IMG/VR virus record: IMGVR_UViG_3300044701_001169
Coordinates: 1-37,970 of that record
From: a virus
Length of the DNA stretch: 37,970 nucleotides
Direction: 5' to 3' (one strand)
Part shown: piece by piece, positions 6,335-13,399 of the stretch
How positions within the stretch are numbered: position 1 is the first letter of the stretch
Layout of the letters: each line of letters begins with the position of its first letter
Position numbers and translations under genes: made by a program
Notes under the pieces: generated by a model
The model's input: the letters and a program-made list of their open reading frames with translations, nothing else
Database searches by the model: none
What the model was told of the DNA's origin: nothing

Positions 6335-6567
6335 TAGTGCCTCGTCTTCTTTTGTTTGTATTCAAGCATGCTGATAATCTCCGCCTGCTCCTCTTCGGAT
6401 AACTCTTCGATTGGCGTGGAGTAGTCAAAGATCTCTCCGCTTTCGGCCAACTCAAAGATGCCCGCGATAAACGCGTCGAGCTCTTCTTGTGTTAGATCTG
6501 CGTCCTCTGCGAGATCATCAAACACGCCCTCTTCAAACACTACCTTAAACGGCGGCTTCTTTTGCAT
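6334..6567 (-). CDS. Very acidic hypothetical protein (77 aa)
   Basis: MQKKPPFKVVFEEGVFDDLA start; about a third of the residues are Asp or Glu. Unrecognised. Shares one base with the next gene (stop/ATG at 6334) and overlaps the previous gene by 23 nt. Acidic small phage proteins are sometimes DNA mimics, but nothing specific is seen here. Confidence 0.7.
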   Translation of the reverse strand: MQKKPPFKVVFEEGVFDDLAEDADLTQEELDAFIAGIFELAESGEIFDYSTPIEELSEEEQAEIISMLEYKQKKTRH

Positions 6568-6736
6568 GTTTCATTTTCTCCTGTGCGATGTGCTCTTTTA
6601 AAATCGCTATGACGCCGATCTCGATCAGCTTGCCCTTGGTGTAGTCGTCCATGTCGACCTCACAATTAGCCGAGCCGTCCTCGTTCTCGCTGAGTGTCTT
6701 GATGGTAAATCTAAACTCTTCTTTTTTACGTTTCAT
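6545..6736 (-). CDS. Hypothetical protein (63 aa)
   Basis: MKRKKEEFRFTIKTLSENED start; a beta-rich N-terminus then a helix with KLIEIGVIAILKEHIAQEK. The pattern of a short strand pair followed by an iExGviaiLKe helix is seen in small uncharacterised phage proteins. ATGA overlap with the upstream gene at 6733-6736. Confidence 0.7.
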   Translation of the reverse strand: MKRKKEEFRFTIKTLSENEDGSANCEVDMDDYTKGKLIEIGVIAILKEHIAQEKMKHAKEAAV

Positions 6737-6981
6737 TTAATTCCGTGCCTCCGCTCTATCGCGCGGGCAAACTCACGTCTGCCTGCGTATGTATCAATGT
6801 AATGAGAAACCCCGTCCGAAATATCGTCAATCTCTTGATCTGTAAGGGGTTTTGACTTGTAGATTCCGGATAAAAATGGTCTTGGCTCCGTGACTACGGC
6901 GTCCTCATAGCCGGGTTGGTACGGCGCCTCTGCTACATAATTTGGCTTGCCCCCGGTGTATGTCTTTACTGGTTTATTCAT
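6733..6981 (-). CDS. Hypothetical protein with C-terminal ARAIExxHGIK motif (82 aa)
   Basis: N-terminal half is Pro/Tyr-rich; the C-terminal half has LTDQEIDDISDG, then REFARAIERRHGIK. A similar arrangement (MTDEEIR...FVRTVEEHHGIK) is in the 58-aa product at 7194-7370, so the two probably share a small helical domain. Function unknown. Confidence 0.72.
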   Translation of the reverse strand: MNKPVKTYTGGKPNYVAEAPYQPGYEDAVVTEPRPFLSGIYKSKPLTDQEIDDISDGVSHYIDTYAGRREFARAIERRHGIK

Positions 6982-7213
6982 TCAGTTTCCTCTTCTTTGC
7001 AAACTCTTCGGCCTTTTCTAAACTGCATATCTCGTACTCGTGTTTTTCCTCCCACCAGCCTCGTACATAAAAGTTTTCGCCCAGTCGCTTAACTTCCGAC
7101 TCGGGGTAGCCGTTCTCAATTAGCCACTGCACAGTGTTGTCGACGTGCTCGGGTATCTCTTTTGGAAATCCATACTTCCAGCCGCTTGGCGGGTCAATCA
7201 TTTTGCGTTTCAT
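6974..7213 (-). CDS. Hypothetical protein (79 aa)
   Basis: MKRKMIDPPSGWKYGFPKEI start, WLIENGYPESEVKRLG in the middle and a lysine-rich end. Unrecognised; aromatic-rich, probably a small globular fold. Overlaps both neighbours. Confidence 0.7.
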   Translation of the reverse strand: MKRKMIDPPSGWKYGFPKEIPEHVDNTVQWLIENGYPESEVKRLGENFYVRGWWEEKHEYEICSLEKAEEFAKKRKLNE

Positions 7214-7370
7214 TTTTTATCCCATGATGTTCTTCAACTGTTCTGACAAAGTCGCGCATGCTCCACATTTGGTTGGTCTTATTCATGTTGATAATCATTA
7301 CGCGGATCTCTTCGTCGGTCATTGGTTTACGGTTTACTGCGTCTTCGTACTCTTTCACTGTGTGGTACAT
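7194..7370 (-). CDS. Small helical protein (58 aa), related to the 6733-6981 product
   Basis: ATG at 7368-7370, TGA at 7194-7196; overlaps the next gene by 20 nt. Sequence runs MYHTVKEYEDAVNRKPMTDE and ends WSMRDFVRTVEEHHGIKNET before the stop. The MTDEEI...VExHHGIK pattern matches the 6733-6981 product (LTDQEI...IERRHGIK), suggesting duplication of a helical module. Function unknown. Confidence 0.68.
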   Translation of the reverse strand: MYHTVKEYEDAVNRKPMTDEEIRVMIINMNKTNQMWSMRDFVRTVEEHHGIKNETQND

Positions 7371-7687
7371 ACTAACTCCTTCCAGTTTGTTTCTTCCGGC
7401 ATGATGTTGATCGTGGTGCCCTGCTCCTTTGCCTTGGCGATCAAATTATTAAGCACCGATGTGCCGTACATGTGTGTGCCGTAATTATGTTTGTAGCACC
7501 GGTACACAGACCCCGAGGCGCCATGAAAGTCGTAGTACTGCTTTTCTACATCTACGCCCACAATACCACTATTCATCTGCCACGAGTCTGATCCAGCGTA
7601 GCCACCATACCAACAACCAAACACGCGGTAGAGGTGCGTGTCACCAGCTATTACCTCAACTATTACCCACCTGTCCGGTGTGTTCAT
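7355..7687 (-). CDS. Conserved phage protein of unknown function (110 aa)
   Basis: Starts MNTPDRWVIVEVI; holds FGCWYGGYAGSDSWQMNSGI and YYDFHGASGSVYRCYK, strongly conserved features of an uncharacterised phage family (WYGGYxGSDSWxxxSGI ... SGSxYxC). Beta-rich; no catalytic site assigned. Overlaps neighbours at 7355-7370 and 7684-7687. Confidence 0.82.
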   Translation of the reverse strand: MNTPDRWVIVEVIAGDTHLYRVFGCWYGGYAGSDSWQMNSGIVGVDVEKQYYDFHGASGSVYRCYKHNYGTHMYGTSVLNNLIAKAKEQGTTINIMPEETNWKELVCTTQ

Positions 7688-7932
7688 AACCCAAACCTCC
7701 TCGATGGTTTACGTTTGCCAAATCTTACGTATATCTTTAGTGCACACAGGCGAGCGTAAGTTTGATTGCGCCACCCCTGCGAGGCCCTGCGGTACATCTG
7801 CATCTTGGTGCGCTTGTAATGGCTTGGCTTATCGGTTTTGTTAATAAACACAATGCGTCGGTTACCCACCCCGCCAAAGATTTCAGTAAAGCCAGTGCGC
7901 AGGGTGGTCCTCCTAAAGTTAAACTTCCGCAT
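7684..7932 (-). CDS. Strongly basic hypothetical protein (82 aa)
   Basis: Very Arg/Lys-rich (MRKFNFRRTTLRTGFTEIFG at the start, RFGKRKPSRRFG near the end), probably nucleic-acid binding. The ribosome site is weak and it overlaps the 48-aa gene by 14 nt, so translation may rely on coupling. Unrecognised; coding status is less certain than for its neighbours. Confidence 0.6.
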   Translation of the reverse strand: MRKFNFRRTTLRTGFTEIFGGVGNRRIVFINKTDKPSHYKRTKMQMYRRASQGWRNQTYARLCALKIYVRFGKRKPSRRFGL

Positions 7933-8065
7933 CGGGCTTGTGTGCCATCATAAACTCAGCGTACTGCCACGCCTGCTGAGACGCGGAGCTTGGTGCCTCC
8001 CCGCGCGCAACTAGGCCCATCAATGCGAGCCCTGCAAAAAACATCAACTCATCTTTGTTGTCCAT
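7919..8065 (-). CDS. Small conserved phage protein (48 aa)
   Basis: ATG 8063-8065 overlaps the primase stop (TGATG). Starts MDNKDELMFFAGLALMGLVA, with a short hydrophobic segment (about residues 7-20), then AWQYAEFMMAHKP. Tiny proteins of this type follow replication genes in many environmental phages. Function unknown. Confidence 0.7.
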   Translation of the reverse strand: MDNKDELMFFAGLALMGLVARGEAPSSASQQAWQYAEFMMAHKPDAEV

Positions 8066-10377
8066 CAATACCCTTCCGTTTCAAATGTCTCAACTGTTTT
8101 TAAGTACTCGCCGGCCGATGTGTTAAATCGTAGCCCCAAGTAGATCGGGGTACGGCTACCTTCTGACCGGCTCTCGCCCGCCTCGATGCGTTTCTCCTGT
8201 GTCGCGGCCAAGAACCTGCGCTTGAATGACATCTCCGAGCCAGGTGGTAGGCTACGTTTAAGCGCCCACCTCTTCCAACATAGGAACACGTCGTCCTTCT
8301 TAACCTGCGACACTGGGTCAAACACAAACGTGTCCTCCACGAATGAGTTCAGTGGGTTGCCCAACTGCTCCATCAACAGCAACAACTGACGCCCTGACTG
8401 TGGTTGTACGAAGTGACCACCACGTGCAAGCCTGCGATCAAGTCCGGCCATCGCCCAGTTAAAGATACCGGCCAACTCGCCGGATAGCTTATTAAACAGG
8501 TCGGTGTCCTCGTTGTCATAGAATGACTTGGTCATGCGTAGCACCAACATACGACCGGTGAGCGCGTTACTGTTCTCTGTTAATTGCAACGCCTCGTTCG
8601 AGTATACGATGATACGCGTTGGTAGATAGCCCGACCATGCCTCTTTATTTTTGCGATTAACGGTGACAGTATCACCACCCACAATACGCAACAACTGGCT
8701 AACGACAGCGCTACGATTACGCTCAGGTGCACGAGCGTCAGTAAATGAGGCAAGGGGTTTTCCAAGCCATGGTTGTAAGCCAAATGTATCACAGAGCTCC
8801 TCCAATTGTGGCGCGACAGTGTTGTGCTGTCCGAATAGTGATACGAGCACCTTGTTGATCGTGCCCTTACCGCTACGTCGCGGACCAATTACGTTAAAAA
8901 ACTTCTGCTGTCTCGTGTCTCCCGACAGGATGTAGCCGAAGATCTCCTGCAGTGCGTCGATCGACTCCTGATCGTCTTCCCATATCGACTGTAAGAACGC
9001 GTCCCACTGTGGGCAGGTCGCGCCTTGGTCGTACTTAAATGGTAGCGAGTGCTGTGTAAAAAACCCAAGCGAGTGTGGCAGTAAGATCTTATCCTCTAGG
9101 TGAAAGAGGCCATTCTTGACGCTGATCAACTTCGACGCGTCGGGCTTATTTGCCTGATACTCTTCAAACCAAATCGGTGGCTTGGTGTTTGCGTGATTAG
9201 GCAGGTGCACGATCGACTTAATCGCGTCCATAGAGGCCGACACACTGGCAGGCGATGGGTTAAACGGCGCCAAGGCACCGCCCTTGGCCGGTTTCTTACA
9301 CTTATCAAGGAACGCGTATAACTTCGAGCGTATCGTTGCCTCCTCGATGATCTCGTAGTGCGTGCCGGCGTGTATGAAAAAGTCTTCCGCGTAGTGCACT
9401 AGCCGGTAGCCCTCCTCGCTGGAGTAGAGCGCGTCGAGAAAGGTGCGTGCGTGATTCATCGCGCCCGAGTCGAGTACTATCTCGCCCCGAGCGAGCGCAT
9501 CCGCCCTCTCTTTCTGATTTACCTTGAAGATGATGCTCCGTAGAGTCGCGCCACCACTCTTGAACGTGCGCCACTTACTCTCACAGCTATTCATGCCGGT
9601 TGATGCGTACTTGCCGGATTGCGAGCTCCAACGATCCCACAGCTCGCAGGCCTCGACGTCCCCACCAAACTGGTGGAAGAGCGCGAATCCCACGCCCATC
9701 CAGTCTGTGTACCCGCAGTCAGGGTCGAGCTTGGATAGTAGCTCCATCTCGACTCGGTGCAGGTCGTAGCCCTCGACCGGTGGCACGTAGTCCGCGAATG
9801 CGTCGCCGGTCACGTGCAGTGCACGCTCGGGTATGAACGCCGAGAGATCCTGCGCCTCGGTTGGTATCGTGCCACCTAGGTAGTGCCCCGTCACTGTGAA
9901 GAACCTGCCCTGTGGGTAGATCTCTAGGCCTTGGCTGTGGTCGACGTGGGCGTGTGCTAAATCAGCGCGCGTGAATATCTTGATGCCGGTGCCCGATGGT
10001 GAGACCTCGTGGTATCCAAGTAGCTCGTCGGATATATGTTGCAGTGCAGCATTTGTGAAACGCTCTGCGATGTAGTCATAGCAGTCGTCTAAGTCCACGC
10101 CGATTAGGTTGTCTTCCGAGGTGAATACAAAGCCGATACCGGCAAACTTCTCGGGGTCTTCCTCGTAGGCGTGTTGGACTGACGGGAAGTCTGTCCACGT
10201 CGTCGGGTTGGTTGACGAGGCAGGTTGTCCACTTACCTGCGTTGGCAGTTTAGACCACCGCTTGTTGCCCTCGTCGCCTACCTCGACAAGGCGCCACAGT
10301 ACCCACCTAGGGATTCGTTTCAATTCCAGTGGTATCGTGGCGAATTGCACGGGTAAACAAATTGGTTTATCTGTCAT
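8065..10377 (-). CDS. Primase / SF3 helicase (phage-plasmid primase family)
   Basis: 770-aa replication protein joining primase and helicase activities. The N-terminal prim-pol-like domain has RWVLWRLV (about 24-31), GVDLDDCYD (93-101, metal-binding acids) and HEVSPSGTGIKIF (123-135). A PriCT-like linker (WMGVGFALFHQFGG) follows. The C-terminal SF3/D5 helicase has Walker A GPRRSGKGT (498-506) and the VYSNE sensor (about 591-595). It should unwind and prime the phage origin. It is the first gene after the phage-type promoter at 10397-10429, whose -35 zone overlaps a palindromic operator, so it is probably under repressor control. A DNA polymerase is not in the window. Confidence 0.9.
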   Translation of the reverse strand: MTDKPICLPVQFATIPLELKRIPRWVLWRLVEVGDEGNKRWSKLPTQVSGQPASSTNPTTWTDFPSVQHAYEEDPEKFAGIGFVFTSEDNLIGVDLDDCYDYIAERFTNAALQHISDELLGYHEVSPSGTGIKIFTRADLAHAHVDHSQGLEIYPQGRFFTVTGHYLGGTIPTEAQDLSAFIPERALHVTGDAFADYVPPVEGYDLHRVEMELLSKLDPDCGYTDWMGVGFALFHQFGGDVEACELWDRWSSQSGKYASTGMNSCESKWRTFKSGGATLRSIIFKVNQKERADALARGEIVLDSGAMNHARTFLDALYSSEEGYRLVHYAEDFFIHAGTHYEIIEEATIRSKLYAFLDKCKKPAKGGALAPFNPSPASVSASMDAIKSIVHLPNHANTKPPIWFEEYQANKPDASKLISVKNGLFHLEDKILLPHSLGFFTQHSLPFKYDQGATCPQWDAFLQSIWEDDQESIDALQEIFGYILSGDTRQQKFFNVIGPRRSGKGTINKVLVSLFGQHNTVAPQLEELCDTFGLQPWLGKPLASFTDARAPERNRSAVVSQLLRIVGGDTVTVNRKNKEAWSGYLPTRIIVYSNEALQLTENSNALTGRMLVLRMTKSFYDNEDTDLFNKLSGELAGIFNWAMAGLDRRLARGGHFVQPQSGRQLLLLMEQLGNPLNSFVEDTFVFDPVSQVKKDDVFLCWKRWALKRSLPPGSEMSFKRRFLAATQEKRIEAGESRSEGSRTPIYLGLRFNTSAGEYLKTVETFETEGY

Positions 10378-10396
10378 AGTTTCCTTTCTTCACACT

Positions 10397-10429
10397 TACT
10401 AATGCAAATTTTTGGGTGCTGATATTTCA
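10397..10429 (-). promoter_or_regulatory. Phage-type promoter for the primase operon
   Basis: TTTGCATTAGTA on the minus strand at 10408-10397, 20 nt before the primase ATG. The -35 position (10429-10422) reads TGAAATAT and lies inside the palindrome at 10424-10440, so bound repressor would block this site. Confidence 0.65.
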
Positions 10430-10440
10430 CAATGTGAAAT
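10424..10440. promoter_or_regulatory. Palindromic operator, copy 1
   Basis: ATTTCACAATGTGAAAT, perfect arms around a 3-nt centre. The 15-nt core TTTCACAATGTGAAA recurs at 10607-10621 and 18494-18508 and was noticed nowhere else in the window. Typical of a homodimeric HTH regulator site. This copy covers the -35 zone of the primase promoter. Confidence 0.72.
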
Positions 10441-10621
10441 GAGTTGCTGTAAGTCCTTGATGTTTGACGGGGATGCGGGGGTTGCGGGGGTTAATTCCAG
10501 TTTACCCTCTATCTTTATTTTTCTTTTTTAAAAAAATATAAAAATAGTAAAAGTACCCCCGCAAGTACCGCGAGCCCGTCGAAGATCAATGACTTAGCTC
10601 GTTTCATTTCACAATGTGAAA
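10425..10621. repeat. Large imperfect inverted repeat with AT-rich 60-nt centre (copy 1)
   Basis: Left arm 10425-10493 begins with the operator core and ends TTGCGGGGGTTA after two 9-mer repeats (GCGGGGGTT). The right arm, 10554-10621, is its diverged reverse complement and ends with another operator core. The perfect inner stem is TTGCGGGGGT/ACCCCCGCAA (10482-10491 and 10555-10564). The centre (10494-10553) is AT-rich. The left arm is nearly identical to 18494-18562, while the centre matches 18563-18622 only as its reverse complement. Iterons plus an AT-rich centre beside the primase gene suggest a replication origin; this is inference. Confidence 0.75.
10607..10621. promoter_or_regulatory. 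Palindromic operator, copy 2
   Basis: TTTCACAATGTGAAA, identical to the cores at 10425-10439 and 18494-18508. It overlaps the stop codon of the 52-aa membrane-protein gene and forms the outer end of the inverted repeat. Confidence 0.7.
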
Positions 10622-10767
10622 AATAGAGCATAAATCACGTGCCCGCCAAGGTACAGGATCAAGATTAGCAGGAGCAGGTTCTCCCTGCGCCTTATCTTGT
10701 CTATTTTGGGGTCGTACTCGATGAACTTACGCCGTATCTTCTCGCCGTAGTCGTCCCCCCGTCTCAC
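10609..10767 (-). CDS. Small single-helix membrane protein (52 aa)
   Basis: GTG start at 10765-10767 overlapping the TGA of the upstream gene (GTGA junction); TGA at 10609-10611 inside an operator palindrome. The N-terminal 30 residues are highly charged (RRGDDYGEKIRRKFIEYDP), then residues 31-50 form one membrane helix (LLLLILILYLGGHVIYALFF). Predicted N-in/C-out small membrane protein. Function unknown. Confidence 0.6.
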   Translation of the reverse strand: MRRGDDYGEKIRRKFIEYDPKIDKIRRRENLLLLILILYLGGHVIYALFFTL

Positions 10768-10958
10768 TTAGCTACCTCGTAGTCCATGCGCTTTGCCATG
10801 GTCTCGGCCCACTCCCTGAACTCTCGGCGGTTGTCTGCCGTTTGCTCGTCGGATGGGTCCCACATAGCCTGAAACTGAAAGCCACCGAGCTCGTCGTAAA
10901 ACTCGACCTTTTCGAGGTTGCCGGCGTCGTCAAATACGTCCGTTGGTATCACCCTCAT
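10764..10958 (-). CDS. Hypothetical protein (64 aa)
   Basis: Start chosen at ATG 10956-10958 because AAGGAGG lies just upstream and the ATG overlaps the previous stop (ATGA). Starts MRVIPTDVFDDAGNLEKVEF; the C-terminal half is an amphipathic helix (FREWAETMAKRMDYEVAK). Unrecognised. Confidence 0.75.
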   Translation of the reverse strand: MRVIPTDVFDDAGNLEKVEFYDELGGFQFQAMWDPSDEQTADNRREFREWAETMAKRMDYEVAK

Positions 10959-11302
10959 TTTTCCTCCTTGATCTTGTTGACTATGTCCGTGACCTTGTTG
11001 CCACGCTCTTCCCAACTGTCCTGCGCGCCGTAGTCGCCCCTGCTCATGCGCATACGTTCCTTGTCTCTGAACTCAGGCTCAACTGCTAGCCACGCCGAGA
11101 ATGCCTCCTTGTACTCGAGCCACTCGTCGTTCTGTACGAATAGGGGGTGGTTCATGCCTGCGACGTCCACGCACGCCGAGTAGTCGGATAGTGGCACCCA
11201 ACTGTAGTTTTTGTTTGGCTTGACGGCGCCCAGTCCGACTCGGTCGCGTGCCTTGATAAAGCGTGCGTATGCCTTCTGTTGTATTTCGTTTAGTTCAATC
11301 AT
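10955..11302 (-). CDS. Hypothetical protein (115 aa)
   Basis: MIELNEIQQKAYARFIKARD start, central WVPLSDYSACVDVAGMNHPL, charged helical C-terminus. Unrecognised. Overlaps the sigma gene stop by 8 nt, so coupled to it; it could be a sigma partner, but no sequence feature shows this. Confidence 0.72.
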   Translation of the reverse strand: MIELNEIQQKAYARFIKARDRVGLGAVKPNKNYSWVPLSDYSACVDVAGMNHPLFVQNDEWLEYKEAFSAWLAVEPEFRDKERMRMSRGDYGAQDSWEERGNKVTDIVNKIKEEK

Positions 11303-11867
11303 CTAAGTGCTCCTCGGTAAACTTCTCTTGGTTGATGTGGTCAAGTGAGACTGGCTCACGTGCGATGTATCCCTGCAACTGGTGCACCTTGCTCTCTGTC
11401 ACGCCCATGAGCGTGGCTATCTCGTTCGTCTTGGGTTTGCGTCCCAGTACTTGGGATAGCGAGCGCTCGGTGTAGTTCAATTTCTTTACCTGCTCCATGA
11501 TATTGATCGGTAGCCGTATGATGTTTGCCGTGTTGTCTAGGTCACGCCGTACGCCCTTCTCAATAAACGTCTTGGCGTATGTGGCAAAGCGTGCGTTGTT
11601 CTTAGGCACCCACCTGCGACCTGCTGTAAACAGTGCCTCGTTACCCATCGCGACCATGTCCTCCACTGGCACCTTGCCGTGGTTCCACGCCGTCATCTTA
11701 CGGACGACGTAGACCACAAAGCGCAGGTTGTGCTTGATCAACTTCTCTAGCGCACGCTCGTCACCCTTGGCAATCTTACCCGCTAGCTCGTGCTCTTCCT
11801 CCACTGTCAACGGCTCGATGCCGTACAGTGACTTGAGGTAGTCGCTCAGTATGTCATTTTCTTTCAT
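11295..11867 (-). CDS. Sigma70-family RNA polymerase sigma factor lacking region 4
   Basis: 190 aa. Region 1.2-like start (DILSDYLKSLYGIEPLT.EEE), region 2 with KLIKHNLRFVVYVVRKM (core binding), VEDMVAMGNEALFTAGRRW and ARFATYAKTFIEKGVRRDLD (-10 recognition and melting), and region 3 with IIRLPINIMEQVKKLN and a GRKPKTNEIATLMGVTESKV helix-turn-helix. The protein ends at REPVSLD plus a short tail, just where region 4 would begin (full-length sigma70 proteins continue for 80 or more residues). It should bind host core polymerase; a separate region-4-like protein is encoded at 3321-3632. It is the last gene of the host-promoted early cluster before the small genes leading to the primase, fitting a role in switching to phage promoters. 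Confidence 0.88.
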   Translation of the reverse strand: MKENDILSDYLKSLYGIEPLTVEEEHELAGKIAKGDERALEKLIKHNLRFVVYVVRKMTAWNHGKVPVEDMVAMGNEALFTAGRRWVPKNNARFATYAKTFIEKGVRRDLDNTANIIRLPINIMEQVKKLNYTERSLSQVLGRKPKTNEIATLMGVTESKVHQLQGYIAREPVSLDHINQEKFTEEHLDD

Positions 11868-12015
11868 GTAATTTCCCTAGGTGGTGAGACAGTAGGTCTC
11901 GGTATGGTATCAATATGATTAGCCCGACAATAAACCACGTCAGGTACTCCCACGAAAACTCAATGGATAGGCTGTACGACGCCAGTAATAAGATAAAGTA
12001 TGCGACAATTTTCAA
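11854..12015 (-). CDS. Small two-helix membrane protein (53 aa)
   Basis: TTG start at 12013-12015, overlapping the upstream TGA (TTGA), with GGGGAGG eight nt before it. Two hydrophobic segments: about residues 3-17 (IVAYFILLLASYSLS) and 25-38 (YLTWFIVGLIILIP), then a basic tail. Overlaps the sigma ATG by 14 nt. Function unknown. Confidence 0.6.
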   Translation of the reverse strand: MKIVAYFILLLASYSLSIEFSWEYLTWFIVGLIILIPYRDLLSHHLGKLHERK

Positions 12016-12191
12016 AATGGTGCCTCCCCTAGTGTAAGCATTGCCTGTTGGTATAGAGTCGTTTTTGGAGCCTTTGGCAGGGGCTCTAGGCGCGTCCCGT
12101 CGGTAAGGTAGGGGGTAGCCTCCAACTTACTCGCAAACTTGCGCATAGCCCCTCCAAACTCGTCGATCAGGATGTACTTGTAGTTACTCAT
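12012..12191 (-). CDS. Conserved small phage protein (59 aa)
   Basis: ATG 12189-12191 with GGAGAG upstream. Starts MSNYKYILIDEFGGAMRKFA and continues SKLEATPYLTDGTRLEPLPK, a pattern typical of a small uncharacterised phage family (Y.L.D..GGA.R.FA.K.EA.PYL..GT.L..LPK). Overlaps the neighbours by four bases each. Confidence 0.8.
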   Translation of the reverse strand: MSNYKYILIDEFGGAMRKFASKLEATPYLTDGTRLEPLPKAPKTTLYQQAMLTLGEAPF

Positions 12192-12385
12192 TTTCTCTCC
12201 TCGTAGTCCTTTACTGCGTCCTCTAGGTTGCTAAAGTAGTGACCCCATGACGTTGACCTAGGATCGTTCTCAAAGTAACGCCACGTTACGAATGGCGTTA
12301 CCTTACTGCGCCACGTCGCCAGTATCGCGTTGTCGCTGAACTGGAGCACAGTGGCGCCGTTGTGTAGTACGTCGCCGATCTTCAT
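12188..12385 (-). CDS. Conserved small phage protein (65 aa)
   Basis: MKIGDVLHNGATVLQFSDNA start, then KVTPFVTWRYFENDPRSTSW and GHYFSNLEDAVKDYEER, a well-conserved pattern (TPFVTW...D..ST.WGHYF..LEDA) of small uncharacterised phage proteins. Function unknown. ATGA overlap with the next gene. Confidence 0.82.
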   Translation of the reverse strand: MKIGDVLHNGATVLQFSDNAILATWRSKVTPFVTWRYFENDPRSTSWGHYFSNLEDAVKDYEERK

Positions 12386-12394
12386 ATGCCCTCC

Positions 12395-12544
12395 CTATTT
12401 GTTTATCTTAACCCAAAAGAACGAAATGCTCGGGTGCTTTTCTTGCAGGCTCTCGATTCGTTCCTCTGCTTTTTTCACTGTCTCGTACAGTCCAAAGGCA
12501 AAAATACTGCCCTCGGTACTGGCGCCAATCACTGTCAGTTTCAT
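12395..12544 (-). CDS. Small hypothetical protein (49 aa)
   Basis: ATG 12542-12544 just after the stop of the previous gene (TAGCATG). Starts MKLTVIGASTEGSIFAFGLY, then a charged helix (ETVKKAEERIESLQEKHP) and an aromatic end (ISFFWVKINK). Beta-alpha-beta pattern; unrecognised. Confidence 0.68.
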   Translation of the reverse strand: MKLTVIGASTEGSIFAFGLYETVKKAEERIESLQEKHPSISFFWVKINK

Positions 12545-12545
12545 G

Positions 12546-12854
12546 CTACACCCCCAGTGCTTTGACTACTACTGCGTCGATTGCCTTGACCTCGGTGACC
12601 TGCTTGACAAACTCGTCGTTGCTGAGCTTGCGCACGAGGGTTGGGCTGATCGTGGCGCGATCGTAGTGTTGCACCTCGGCGAAGAACTTAGAGCCCTCGT
12701 AGGTGCCCACGCCACGCTTGATGAGCTCGGCCTTGAACTTACGTGCTGTGGCCTCGAGCTCGTCGATGGCCTGCTTGACTGCGCCCAACTGGTCGACTAA
12801 GTCGTCGGTGAATGCAGGGACTTCGTTAAATGATGGTACGTTGATTGTGTTCAT
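12546..12854 (-). CDS. Conserved phage protein of unknown function (102 aa)
   Basis: Starts MNTINVPSFNEVPAFTDDLV; residues 20-50 are a long helix (QLGAVKQAIDELEATARKF), followed by a small beta segment (GTYEGSKFFAEVQHYDRATI). The same layout is common in phage proteins with a lambda Bet-like neighbourhood, but no function is assigned. Ribosome site GGAGG; host-like promoter at 12876-12904 just upstream. Confidence 0.78.
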   Translation of the reverse strand: MNTINVPSFNEVPAFTDDLVDQLGAVKQAIDELEATARKFKAELIKRGVGTYEGSKFFAEVQHYDRATISPTLVRKLSNDEFVKQVTEVKAIDAVVVKALGV

Positions 12855-12875
12855 AATTCCTCCGTTAAAAGTAAT

Positions 12876-12904
12876 ATTATACAGACCTTTTTATTTCTTT
12901 GCAA
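12876..12904 (-). promoter_or_regulatory. Host-type sigma70 promoter
   Basis: Minus strand: -35 TTGCAA (12904-12899), 17-nt spacer, -10 TATAAT (12881-12876). The bases before the -10 are GGTCTG, as at the promoter at 17819-17848, so the two may share an activator or extended element. It lies in the 3' end of the 68-aa gene and serves the 102-aa gene. Confidence 0.65.
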
Positions 12905-13097
12905 AGTATATCTCAATATTTTTAGAGTCGGCGTTTACATACCCACTAAACCCCTGCTCGACCATGTAGTCGTCCGCCTCTTCCTCGGTGGCAAACTCAC
13001 GGGTGTCGTGCACTGCACGAATGAGCGCCACTGGATAGTAATCGTCGCCCTTTACAAAGTCGCCAAACTCCATGTCGCCAAAGTAATAGAATGCCAT
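12891..13097 (-). CDS. Acidic hypothetical protein (68 aa)
   Basis: Starts MAFYYFGDMEFGDFVKGDDY; contains REFATEEEADDYMVEQGFSG and a strand-forming end (NIEIYFAKK). Acidic alpha/beta; unrecognised. Carries a promoter in its last codons. Confidence 0.7.
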   Translation of the reverse strand: MAFYYFGDMEFGDFVKGDDYYPVALIRAVHDTREFATEEEADDYMVEQGFSGYVNADSKNIEIYFAKK

Positions 13098-13099
13098 GG

Positions 13100-13288
13100 T
13101 TATTCCTCCTCCGCAGGTTCAAATTTAGGCGTGGTGTGCTCGTCGTCGATGAGCCCGTGCATTACAGCAATTTTATGCCATATGTTGTCGACTAGGTGCG
13201 CCGTGGTGCTCGACGTGTCGCAGTCCTCACAGTATTGCGTTAAGATATCGCTCAGTAGCGCCAATTGATTTTTAGTTAGCTTGTCCAT
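13100..13288 (-). CDS. Hypothetical protein (62 aa)
   Basis: Starts MDKLTKNQLALLSDILTQYC and has a central CEDCD pair followed by an acidic tail. Its ATG overlaps the stop of the 36-aa gene (TAATG). Unrecognised. Confidence 0.68.
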   Translation of the reverse strand: MDKLTKNQLALLSDILTQYCEDCDTSSTTAHLVDNIWHKIAVMHGLIDDEHTTPKFEPAEEE

Positions 13289-13398
13289 TATTCCTCCTCT
13301 ACAACAACGTTAATCGTGCGCAGTCCCTCGAATATTTCTACAACGTCAAACTCGATGCCTGCCTCTTCCAATAGGTCATACAATTGCTCTGCTGTCAT
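13288..13398 (-). CDS. Very small acidic protein (36 aa)
   Basis: ATG 13396-13398 preceded by AGGAG 11 nt upstream; TAATG overlap with the next gene. Starts MTAEQLYDLLEEAGIEFDVV and ends with a run of Glu. It fits exactly into the gap between two genes, with coupling at one end, so it is probably real. Confidence 0.58.
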   Translation of the reverse strand: MTAEQLYDLLEEAGIEFDVVEIFEGLRTINVVVEEE

Positions 13399-13399
13399 G

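Noticed and set aside
10471-10490. G-quadruplex in the GGGGATGCGGGGGTTGCGGGGG stretch
   Set aside because: Only three runs of four or more G are present in each repeat copy; an intramolecular quadruplex needs four.
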